Shown here: positions 1 through 6,900 of the stretch, one piece after another
Layout: each line of letters starts with the position of its first letter
Numbering within the stretch: the first letter of the stretch is position 1
Source: Ruminococcus sp.
GTDB taxonomy: Bacteria > Bacillota > Clostridia > Oscillospirales > Ruminococcaceae
DNA: 9,764 bases
Direction of reading: 5' to 3'
Assembly: GCA_024697705.1 (NCBI GenBank)
Contig: JAILFF010000316.1
Location: forward strand, 1-9,764
Position numbers and translations under genes: made by a program
Notes under the pieces: generated by a model
Seen by the model: the letters and a program-made list of their open reading frames with translations, nothing else
What the model was told of the DNA's origin: nothing
Database searches by the model: none

Positions 1-224
1 GAATTATTCACTTTGCTTGTTTTTGTTCGCTAATTTTAAATTGCCGATTTTATTTTTGGTCGGAAATGCTTCTTGCAATTTATTATGAGACTTGAACCGC
101 TCAGACTGTGGGGGAAACCCTTCTGAAGAAGGGTTCTCCCCTGCACGAGCTTGCTCGTGCCAACCCCTTCCTAAGACTTTTGGTTTTGCCTTCACTTTGC
201 TTTTATATGTCCTCACTTTGCGTT
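1..224. other. Spacer after yqeK with hairpins and short direct repeats
   Basis: No convincing gene is present between the yqeK stop and the window edge. The stretch contains two strong hairpins (110-160) and three copies of TCACTTTGC at 8-16, 192-200 and 213-221. The 10-base form TTCACTTTGC at 7-16 and 191-200 brackets the hairpins. A minus-strand open frame starting GTG at 228 and running to 4 crosses the hairpins and looks incidental. No T-run follows the hairpins on the minus strand, so a standard intrinsic terminator is not evident. Confidence 0.6.
110..164. repeat. Twin-hairpin repeat element
   Basis: Two adjacent hairpins. The first pairs AACCCTTC (116-123) with GAAGGGTT (128-135) around a TGAA loop and continues as GGGGA against TCCCC with one bulged base. 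The second pairs GCACGAGC (143-150) with GCTCGTGC (153-160). The second hairpin and its flanks (CCTGCACGA...TCGTGCCAAC, 140-164) recur in the repeat at 1775-1999 on the opposite strand, which marks it as a dispersed module and not a unique terminator. Confidence 0.7.
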
Positions 225-812
225 TCACTGCGCCGTTTTCAGCTTCATGGCAAATTCGTTATACGCCTCTACCGTGCAGACGGGTATCGTACTGCCCTTT
301 GCCGCATTGTCCGAAAGCGCGAATTTAAGCGCTTCGAGCATACCCTTTTCAAGGCTCGTGTGGGCGTACTTTCGCATTTTCTTTACGTCCTTGTATTCGC
401 GGTCGGCACTCGTCAGGTCGGCAAGATAAACTATCTGCGAAAGCTTCGACATTCCGCCAGCACCTACCGTGTGATACCTCACCGCGAGAAGTACCTCCTC
501 GTCGTCGATGCCGAAGCGCTCGGTCAGCAGCTGCGCCCCCGCTATCGCGTGAAGCAGCGGCGGCGAATTAAGCTCTATCTGCGAGACATTGAGCTTGCAC
601 CGCGCCGCCAGCGAGCTTTGCTGCCCCCGCGGAAGCTCCTTCGCTATATCGTGGACGAGCCCCGCAAAGTAAGCCTTGTCCGCGTCAGCGCCGTAAAGCT
701 CCGCCAGCTCCCGCGACATATCCGCGACATTCAGCGAGTGAACGTACCTTTTTTTGGACAGATTTTCTTTAAGGAACTGCTTGAACGCAGCGGGTTCGTA
801 ATTATTCGGCAC
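225..812 (-). CDS. yqeK: Symmetrical Ap4A hydrolase YqeK (HD domain)
   Basis: HD-domain metal-dependent phosphohydrolase; the YqeK family splits diadenosine tetraphosphate symmetrically into two ADP, controlling this stress nucleotide. The 195-residue protein contains the complete metal-ligand set in order: H25 (RYVHSLNVA), H54-D55 (GLVHDIAKEL), H89 (LLHAIAGA), H114 (RYHTVG) and D132 (YLADL). The start chosen is GTG at 812, because AGGAG sits eight bases upstream; an in-frame GTG at 821 would overlap that ribosome binding site and add only three residues. The 5' end overlaps the nadD coding region by 11 bases, so expression is coupled to NAD synthesis. In Firmicutes, lytR-like and rsfS genes commonly follow; here the next gene, if present, is beyond the window, after a hairpin-rich spacer. 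Confidence 0.93.
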   Translation of the reverse strand: MPNNYEPAAFKQFLKENLSKKRYVHSLNVADMSRELAELYGADADKAYFAGLVHDIAKELPRGQQSSLAARCKLNVSQIELNSPPLLHAIAGAQLLTERFGIDDEEVLLAVRYHTVGAGGMSKLSQIVYLADLTSADREYKDVKKMRKYAHTSLEKGMLEALKFALSDNAAKGSTIPVCTVEAYNEFAMKLKTAQ

Positions 813-1410
813 TCGGCTCACTCCTGTACAGTCCGCGCTCTCTTATGTAATCGAGCACATCCTTGTTCACATACTGCGCGGCGTCGTCCCAGCGCTCTTC
901 GGCTACCATCTGTCTTATCTCGGTCGAGGATATCACTATCGGCTTGACCTTAACGAACAATGCGCCGCCGACCTCCGAAGCCTTATCGTTCAGCGCTTTC
1001 AGATCGTCTCCCGTGCGCGTCAGGCATACGGGTATGCACATTTTAAGTATCTCGCCGATCTTGTGCCACTTTTCGAGGGTCAGGTACATATCGCTTCCCA
1101 TTATGAAGAACAGCCTGTCGTTGGGATAAAGCGAATGAAATGCCTTTATCGTGTTATAGGAATAGCTTTTGCCCTCACGGTTTATCTCCCAGTCGCTTAC
1201 CGTGACCTTAGGGAAACCCGTGAAGGCTCTCCTGCACATTTCGAGCCTGTCCTCCGCGCCGGTGATATGCAGACCCGATTTATGAGGGGGATCGCCTGCG
1301 GGCATAACGAATATGCGATCCATTCTCATTGCTCTGCCTACCGCGCGGACAACTCTTATATGTCCCTTGTGGATCGGGTCAAATGTTCCGCCGAAAATTG
1401 CCAGATTCAT
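802..1410 (-). CDS. nadD: Nicotinate-nucleotide adenylyltransferase
   Basis: Transfers AMP from ATP to nicotinic acid mononucleotide, giving deamido-NAD, the penultimate step of NAD synthesis. The 202-residue protein shows the nucleotidyltransferase fold: GGTFDPIHKGH at residues 7-17 (the HxGH-type ATP site, here HKGH), MPAGDPPHK at 36-44, DRLEMCRRAF at 54-63, the GSDMYL loop at 105-110 and ISSTEIR at 160-166, which closes the active site. I place the start at the ATG at 1410, because AAGGA lies ten bases upstream; the in-frame GTG at 1419 would sit about one base from that site and add three non-conserved residues. Its stop overlaps the start of yqeK, indicating translational coupling. An A/T-rich gap precedes it, so a weak internal promoter is possible but none is clear. 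Confidence 0.96.
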   Translation of the reverse strand: MNLAIFGGTFDPIHKGHIRVVRAVGRAMRMDRIFVMPAGDPPHKSGLHITGAEDRLEMCRRAFTGFPKVTVSDWEINREGKSYSYNTIKAFHSLYPNDRLFFIMGSDMYLTLEKWHKIGEILKMCIPVCLTRTGDDLKALNDKASEVGGALFVKVKPIVISSTEIRQMVAEERWDDAAQYVNKDVLDYIRERGLYRSEPSAE

Positions 1411-1460
1411 ACATTTCACATCCTTGATCTATAAAAAAAATAAAATATATATTTATGATT

Positions 1461-1754
1461 TCAGTGTTTCAGCTTTATCTTAGGCTCTTTCTCGTTGCGC
1501 TTGAAAAGCACCGCCTTCGAGCCGATGCACTGCACTACCTCCGCGCTTATTCTCCCCGCGATGTCTTCTGCGGCTTCGCGTGCGGTCAGCAGCGAGTTTT
1601 CGAGCACCTTTATCTTGACAAGCTCATGCACCCTGAGATAATCGTCTATCTGCGCCGCCTGAGCGTCGTTCACGCCGCCCTTCCCGACCTGAAACGCGGG
1701 TTCGAGCGCGTTGGCAAGAGCCTTAAGCTCCGCCCTCTGTTTTGATGTCAGCAT
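1461..1754 (-). CDS. yhbY: YhbY-type CRM-domain RNA-binding protein
   Basis: Small RNA-binding protein consisting of a single CRM (CRS1/YhbY) domain; the E. coli member associates with pre-50S ribosomal subunits, so a role in large-subunit assembly is likely. The 97 residues are the usual length. Visible features are the N-terminal helix LTSKQRAELKALANAL, the RNA-contact loop GKGG at 24-27 (VGKGGVND), the strand HELVKIKVLEN at about 43-53 and the closing IGSKAVLFKRN. The ATG has a strong GGAGG seven bases upstream. The gene follows a MITE-like repeat that separates it from rdgB and is followed, after an A/T-rich 50-base gap, by nadD. The order yhbY-nadD-yqeK is a familiar Firmicutes arrangement and supports the calls. 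Confidence 0.94.
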   Translation of the reverse strand: MLTSKQRAELKALANALEPAFQVGKGGVNDAQAAQIDDYLRVHELVKIKVLENSLLTAREAAEDIAGRISAEVVQCIGSKAVLFKRNEKEPKIKLKH

Positions 1755-1774
1755 TTAATCCCTCCATGTCTTTA

Positions 1775-1999
1775 AAAGTTAATAGTTGATAGTGAATAGT
1801 TGGCACGAACTGCGTTCGTGCAGGTGCGCCTTCGGCGCGTATTATGCGCAGGCGGCACGAGCCGTAGTTCGTGCAAGCCGCGCACTCAATTTATCACGTT
1901 TGAGCGGTAACTATTATTAGTGCGGCGCTTGCGTCCGCATAATATCGTCCGCGTAAGCGGACACCTTAACTATACACTATTCACTATTCACTATTCACT
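1775..1999 (-). repeat. MITE-like palindromic element, copy 1
   Basis: Non-coding element between rdgB and yhbY with imperfect terminal inverted repeats: AGTTAATAGTTGATAGTG at the low end against CACTATTCACTATTCACT at the high end. It is assigned the minus strand because its reverse complement aligns with the copy at 3745-3940 read forward. Internal hairpins are GCACGAAC/GTTCGTGC (1803-1821), GCGCC/GGCGC (1826-1838), GCACGA/TCGTGC (1855-1874), GCGG-CGC/GCG-CCGC type (1922-1938) and GTCCGC/GCGGAC (1947-1962). It has no coding capacity, so any movement would need an enzyme supplied elsewhere. It carries two hairpins that the other copy lacks. Confidence 0.82.
1799..1824 (-). repeat. Nested palindromic module inside copy 1
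   Basis: Read on the minus strand this is CCTGCACGAAC, a three-base loop, then GTTCGTGCCAAC. The same arms occur on the plus strand at 140-164 with an A-T pair in the stem replaced by G-C. Copy 2 of the MITE-like element lacks it at the equivalent place (near 3899-3903), so it appears to be an inserted sub-module. Confidence 0.65.
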
Positions 2000-2003
2000 T
2001 TTT

Positions 2004-2582
2004 TTATGTGTTCAGCTTTCTTTCGAGTTCTCTCAAAGCGTTGCCGCGATGTGATACCGCGTTCTTTTCGTCGGCGGGAATCTCCGCAAACGACTTGTCG
2101 CCGTACATGAATATCGGGTCGTAGCCGAACCCGTTTTCCCCGCGCGGCTCAAAGCCAATCTCTCCCTCGCAAACGCCCTTCGCCGTGACCTCCGTGCCGT
2201 CCTCGTAAATGAAATGAATAGCACACACGAACCTCGCCGAACGCTCTTTGCCCGTCTTACCCTCCAGACGGCGCAGTATCTCGTCATTTTTGAGCTTGTC
2301 GTCATTGAGCCCCAGCCACCGCGCCGAGTACACCCCCGGCTCGCCGCCGAGCGCGTCCACCATCAGCCCGCTGTCGTCCGCAAGAGCCGAAAAGCCTGTC
2401 ATCTCGTGAAGCGCCCGCGCTTTTATCGCCGCGTTTTCCTCGAAAGTGGCTCCTGTCTCCTCCGGGTCGCAGGTTATCCCCGCGTCTTTGAGAGACAGCA
2501 CCTCGTCAAAGCCCGCGCCTGTCAGCATCTGCTTGTATTCGCGTATCTTCCCCGCGTTGTTGCTTGCAATTATTATCTTCAT
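2004..2582 (-). CDS. rdgB: XTP/dITP pyrophosphatase (RdgB/HAM1 family)
   Basis: House-cleaning nucleotide pyrophosphatase that hydrolyses non-canonical purine triphosphates (dITP, ITP, XTP) to monophosphate and pyrophosphate, keeping deaminated bases out of DNA and RNA. The 192-residue protein matches family length and all signature segments: the phosphate-binding SNNAGKIRE at 7-15, the catalytic ADDSGL at 68-73 (D69/D70), EPGVYSARW at 81-89, GFGYDPIF at 151-158 and SHRGNAL at 177-183. The ATG start has AAAGGA eight bases upstream. About 60 bases separate it from the miniprotein gene, and it probably belongs to the same transcript as ftsY. The stop codon lies only a few bases from the end of a MITE-like repeat, which therefore sits in its 3' untranslated region and may influence mRNA stability. 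Confidence 0.96.
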   Translation of the reverse strand: MKIIIASNNAGKIREYKQMLTGAGFDEVLSLKDAGITCDPEETGATFEENAAIKARALHEMTGFSALADDSGLMVDALGGEPGVYSARWLGLNDDKLKNDEILRRLEGKTGKERSARFVCAIHFIYEDGTEVTAKGVCEGEIGFEPRGENGFGYDPIFMYGDKSFAEIPADEKNAVSHRGNALRELERKLNT

Positions 2583-2642
2583 GTGAATTGTCCTTTATTT
2601 TAATTCTCCCGCGCAACGCCGCAGTTATCAGCATAGCCGCAG

Positions 2643-2783
2643 TTATTTTCTGTACTCTATCTTAACGGGCTGCTTCTTCTCATTCTCAGCCGACCTTTTC
2701 TCCCCGGAGTTTTTCTTTCTCTGCGTAAAACGGAACAGCAGCACCGCGAATACTCCCGCCAGCGCTCCTATCACAGCACCCAT
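2643..2783 (-). CDS. Small single-pass membrane protein (46 aa), unknown function
   Basis: Short open frame of 46 residues that starts with ATG six bases after the ftsY stop; a GAGGA ribosome binding site lies within the end of ftsY about ten bases upstream of the ATG. The protein opens with one hydrophobic segment (MGAVIGALAGVFAVLLFRF, residues 1-19), followed by a strongly charged tail rich in K, R and E (QRKKNSGEKRSAENEKKQ, ending in IEYRK). This predicts a single membrane helix with a basic cytoplasmic tail. I do not recognise a family. The tight spacing to ftsY, a sensible ribosome binding site and a clean membrane-helix/charged-tail design support a real gene; shortness is the main reason for doubt. 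It would be co-transcribed with ftsY and rdgB. Whether it assists SRP receptor function cannot be judged from sequence. Confidence 0.6.
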   Translation of the reverse strand: MGAVIGALAGVFAVLLFRFTQRKKNSGEKRSAENEKKQPVKIEYRK

Positions 2784-2789
2784 GCGGCT

Positions 2790-3698
2790 TTATTCCTCGA
2801 ACAGGGCGTTGGCAAAATCACGCGCTACGAACGGCTGCATATCGCCTATCTTCTCGCCTAAGGTTATCAGCTTCACGGGAATGTGCAGCTCGTCGGCGAT
2901 CGTGATGACTATGCCGCCCTTTGCCGTGCCGTCGAGCTTCGTTAAGATTATGCCCGAGATATCGCAGGCTTCGTTAAAGAGCCGTGCCTGATTTACGGCG
3001 TTCTGCCCCGTCGTGGCGTCGAGAGCCAGCAGCACTTCGAGCGAGCAGCCCTCAGCCTGTTCGCGCACTATGCGGGATATCTTTTTCAGCTCGTTCATAA
3101 GATTCTTCTTGTTATGGAGCCTTCCCGCCGTATCGCAGAGCACCACGTCCGCCCCGCGTGACTTGGCGGCGTTCAGCGCGTCGAAGACCACAGCCGCGGG
3201 GTCGCTGCCCTCGTTATGTTTTATTATATCACATCCTGCGCGATTTGTCCATACCTCCAGCTGATCTATTGCGGCGGCGCGGAAAGTATCTCCCGCCGCG
3301 ACAAGCACCAGCTTGCCGTCGCGGTGCAGATTGTAAGCCAGCTTGCCGATGGTCGTGGTCTTGCCCGCGCCGTTCACGCCGATGACAAGCACCACGCTGG
3401 GCTTTGTCGAAAGGTCGAGCGGCTGATCCTCGCCCAGCATCTCGACGATTATTTCCTTAAGCTCGTCCTTGATGAGCATAGGGTCGGTGATCTTCTTGAT
3501 CTTCACGCGCTCGCGGAGCTCGTCGCATATCTTCACCGAAGTATTCACGCCGATATCGCACATGATGAGCGTTTCCTCCAGCGCCTCGAACAAGTCCTCG
3601 TCGATCTTCGTAAACGACCCGAGAAGCTTCTGTATCTTGCTCATCATCGAATCCTTGGTCTTTTTCAGACCCGCCTTTAATTTTTCAAAAAAGCCCAT
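2790..3698 (-). CDS. ftsY: Signal recognition particle receptor FtsY
   Basis: SRP-family GTPase that receives ribosome-nascent-chain-SRP complexes at the cytoplasmic membrane and docks them to the Sec translocon. The 302-residue form has the N domain (about 15-95) and GTPase G domain: G1 GVNGAGKTT at 107-115, DTFRAAA at 137-143, DTAGR at 189-193, TKLDG at 253-257 and the closing GEKIGDMQPF. The long acidic A domain of E. coli FtsY is absent, as in many Gram-positives; membrane contact would fall to the amphipathic N-terminus MGFFEKLKAGLKKTK. I chose the ATG at 3698, with GGAGG nine bases upstream; a TTG one codon earlier (3701) is possible but less likely. Upstream lies a MITE-like repeat separating it from smc. 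A miniprotein gene begins six bases after its stop. The ylxM/ffh genes that often follow ftsY in Firmicutes are not here. Confidence 0.97.
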   Translation of the reverse strand: MGFFEKLKAGLKKTKDSMMSKIQKLLGSFTKIDEDLFEALEETLIMCDIGVNTSVKICDELRERVKIKKITDPMLIKDELKEIIVEMLGEDQPLDLSTKPSVVLVIGVNGAGKTTTIGKLAYNLHRDGKLVLVAAGDTFRAAAIDQLEVWTNRAGCDIIKHNEGSDPAAVVFDALNAAKSRGADVVLCDTAGRLHNKKNLMNELKKISRIVREQAEGCSLEVLLALDATTGQNAVNQARLFNEACDISGIILTKLDGTAKGGIVITIADELHIPVKLITLGEKIGDMQPFVARDFANALFEE

Positions 3699-3732
3699 CA
3701 AATAATCCCTCCGAAAAAATAATCACAAACAT

Positions 3733-3760
3733 ATTAAACATATTAATAGTGAACAGTTAA
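3733..3760 (-). promoter_or_regulatory. ftsY: Possible ftsY promoter at the edge of the repeat
   Basis: On the minus strand, TTAACT (3760-3755) is followed after 16 bases by TTTAAT (3738-3733), four of six and five of six matches to sigma-A boxes. Transcription would begin roughly 25-30 bases before the ftsY ATG. The -35 box would come from the MITE-like element's terminal repeat. The surrounding DNA is A/T-rich, so chance similarity is quite possible. Confidence 0.25.
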
Positions 3761-3940
3761 GAGTGAATAGTGAATAGTTAAGGAGTCCGCTTCGCGGACG
3801 ATATTATGCGGACGCAAGCGCCGCAAAAATGGTAATTCGACTCAAATTGAAAAATCAGTGCGCGGCGAAGCCTGCGCATAATACATCGCCGAAGGCGATA
3901 CCTTAACTATTCACTATTCACTCTTCACTATTCACTGTTT
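3745..3940 (+). repeat. MITE-like palindromic element, copy 2
   Basis: Non-coding element between smc and ftsY. The inner terminal inverted repeats at 3761-3783 and 3901-3923 are exact over 23 bases (core GTGAATAGTGAATAGTTAAG), and imperfect pairing continues outwards to about 3745 and 3940. Internal hairpins are GTCCGC/GCGGAC (3785-3799), GCGGACGC/GCGCCGC with one bulge (3808-3824) and ATCGCC/GGCGAT (3885-3899). The stretch 3793-3825 and the motif TGCGCATAATAC (3873-3884) reappear in reverse complement in copy 1. The middle (about 3826-3858) is A/T-rich and poorly conserved. No target duplication is obvious. Confidence 0.85.
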
Positions 3941-3943
3941 AGG

Positions 3944-6900
3944 TCAGTTGAGGTCTTTAAGCTGCTCGTCGTTCATGTCGAGCCGCAGCATCTTCGAGAT
4001 GCCGTCCTCCTGCATCGTTACGCCGTAGAGAACGTCCGCTTCCTCCATTGTGCCGCGGCGGTGCGTTATCGTAATGAACTGCGTGCGGTCGGTGTACTTG
4101 TGAAGGTACGAAGCGTATTTCGCCACGTTCACGTCGTCGAATGCCGCTTCTATCTCGTCGAGCAGACAAAACGGCGACGGTCTCACCGAAAGTATCGCAA
4201 AAAGTATACACGCCGCGATAAAGCCCATTTCACCGCCCGATAAGCTCATAAGGTTTTTCTGCACCTTGCCGGGCGGCTGAACATCTATGTCTATCCCGCA
4301 TTCAAGCACGTTGTCGGGGTCGGAAAGCGACAGGCTCCCCTTGCCGCCGCCGAAAAGCTCGCGGAATATCTCCGAAAAGCGCTTCGATATGCGCTCGAAA
4401 TTCTCCGTGAAAAGCGATTTCATGCTCTCCGTAAGGCTCTCGATAAGCTGCGTAAGCTCCTGCCGCGATTTGTTCACATCGCCTATCTGAGCGCTCATGA
4501 ACTCGTACCGCTCCGAGACCTCCGCGTATTCCTCGATAGCCCCGAGATTGACGTTTCCGAGCGCCTTTATCTGACTTTTCAGCTCCGCCAAACGCTCCCG
4601 CGCCGCCTTTGCGTCATCGGGGGCTTGGTGATTTTCCTCCGCTTCGGTGCGGGTAAGCCCGTACTCGTCCCAGAGCCTGTTGACGAGCTTGTCGAACTCG
4701 GCGGCTAAGGTCTTGTCGCGCTCTTCAAGGCGGGTCTTTTCTTCGGTAAGCTCCATGCACTCTTCCGATTTGATGCGCTGCTCCGCCGAGAGCTTGTCGG
4801 CTTCGCGGATAAACTGCGCGTTCTCCCGCTGCGCTGACGCTATTTTTTCTTCGAGAGCCGCTATCTTTTCGGCAGAGCCGCTCACCTCGTCGGCGATGCG
4901 CTTTATCCCCGCGCGTTTTTCCTCGATGTCGCGGGTACACTGCTCGGCTTCCTCGCCCAGACGCTTTTCGCCGCCCTGCTCCTGCCCGATGGCGTCCTTC
5001 GTCTGCTCGATAGCCGCAAGACACATTTGTTCGTCCTTTATGCCCTCAGCTTCTTTTATTCGCAGCGCCGAGAGCCTGTCCGAAAGCGCCGCTCTCTTTT
5101 CGGCAGCACCCTCGCTCTCTCCCCTGCGGCGGGAACGCTCGTCCTCGCCGTCGGCTATTTCCTTTTCAAGCGAAGAAAGCTCCGCCGCCGCTTCTTCAGC
5201 CTGCTTTTCTGCCGCCGCTAACTGCGCTTTGAGCTTTTCTTCCGTTTCGGCGAGCTTTTCGGCTGACTGTTCAAGCTGACCCGTAAGCTCGTCTATGCGC
5301 TTTATCTCCATGTCACAGCGCATGATACCGCTGTCAAGCTCCGTCAGCTCCGCCCGCTGACCTTCAAGCTCGGCGGCTAAGTTCTGCACCTCCTGCGAAA
5401 GGTTCACGCAGTCGGCTTTGAGCGTTTCGTTCTGCGCTTTAAGCTCCGCAGCCCTTTTTTCAAGCGTTTCTATCTCGCTGCGTCGGGTGAGAAGCCCCGC
5501 GCTTCGCTGAACGCTGCCGCCCGTGTATGAGCCGCCCGCGTTCACGACCTGTCCGTCGAGGGTGACTATCTTGAACTTGTACCCGTGCCGTCTTGCGATA
5601 AGCGAAGCCGCGTCGATGTCCTCAGCGACTGCCACTCTGCCCAAAAGATTGCTCACAAGCCCCGAGTATTTCGGGTCGCAGCTGACAAGCTCGCTTGCAA
5701 GCGCTATATAGCCGTCCTCGCCCCGGGGCGGGTCGTCAAGATTCCTTCCCTTTACCGACGTAAGCGGAAGAAAGGTCGCTCTGCCCGCGTTAGATTCTTT
5801 TAAGAGCCTTATGCCGCGCTTAGCCGCGTCCTCGTTTTCTACGGCTATGTTCTGCATAGCGCCGCCGAGCGCCGTTTCTATCGCGGCGGAATACTCCTGC
5901 TTGGTCGTCACGAGCTGCGCCACCGAGCCGCACACGCCGCGTACTCTGCCCTGCGCCGCCGCCTTCATGATGAACTTTACGCTGCCGCCGTAGCCGTCCA
6001 TCGAGCGTTCGAGCTCGTTTAATATGTTTATGCGCTGCCCCGCTTCGCGCAGGGCGTAGTCGTTCTCGGAGAATTTCTCCCGCGCCGCTTCGAGCTTCTT
6101 GTTCTTGCCCTCGTGGAGCCGCTCAAAGCCCGCTATGCGGTTTTGTACCTCGCTTTTCTTTGAGGCAAGTCCTTCGCGCTCGGCTGAAACGCGCTTTTTC
6201 TCGCTCTCGTAGAGGCGGCGGCGCTCGTTCGTATCTCCGCGCTCGCTGTCAAGCCCCGCAAGCGATTCGGCAGCCGAGTCCGAATTGTTCTTAGCCGTTT
6301 CGAGCCTGAACTGCGCGTTCGAGCGCTTTAAGTAAAGCTCGTTTATCGCGGAGTTCATTTTTTCAAGCTCGCTTTCAAGCCCCGAAAGCTCGTTCTGTGC
6401 GCCCGAAAGCTCCTGCTCGGCGGCGGTTATCTCTTCCGAAAGCGCCTTTGCCGCCGCCTTAAGCTCGTCGAGTTTCTTCTGCCGGTCGGCAAGCTTGCTT
6501 TCGAGGAAGTACGCCGAGCTCCGCGACTGCTCCATGCTGTCGGCAAGAGAAGCGCGTTTTTCTTCGAGGTGCTTTATGTCGTTTTCAAGGACTGCGGTGT
6601 CTGCCGCCGCCTTTGAATTGTTAAGCTCAATATTGTGTATATCCTCGCGGAGAGAAGCCGCAAGGTCGCTTTTGTCGGCAGCCTTCATGCGGGCTTCGCG
6701 GACGGCGCTTTCAAGCTCGTCCACCGCCGCCGAAACGCTTTTGTACTGCTCGTTTATCGCCGCAAGCTTTTCGTGGTACTCGGTTTTTATGCCGATAAGC
6801 TCGTTTATCCTCATCACCCACAGCGATACTTCAAGGCTGCTCTTTTCGTCGTCGAGGACTTTGAATTTCTTCGCCTTCTCGCTCTGCCTGCGGAGCGGCT

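Noticed and set aside
110..160. Intrinsic terminator for the yqeK transcript
   Set aside because: The hairpins are strong, but no run of T follows them in the minus-strand direction, and one of them recurs elsewhere as a mobile module.
4..228. Minus-strand 74-residue open frame starting with GTG that overlaps the yqeK stop
   Set aside because: It runs through the twin hairpins, has a low-complexity K/N/S-rich composition, no ribosome binding site of note and no recognisable domain; it is best explained as open repeat DNA.
108..947. Plus-strand 279-residue open frame, and a similar 292-residue frame at 6635-7513
   Set aside because: Both lie antisense to strongly identified genes (yqeK/nadD and smc), and their composition is that expected from the complement of G/C-rich third positions.
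1411..1460. Promoter in the A/T-rich gap between yhbY and nadD
   Set aside because: The stretch is A/T-rich with long T/A runs but offers no convincing paired -35 and -10 boxes.
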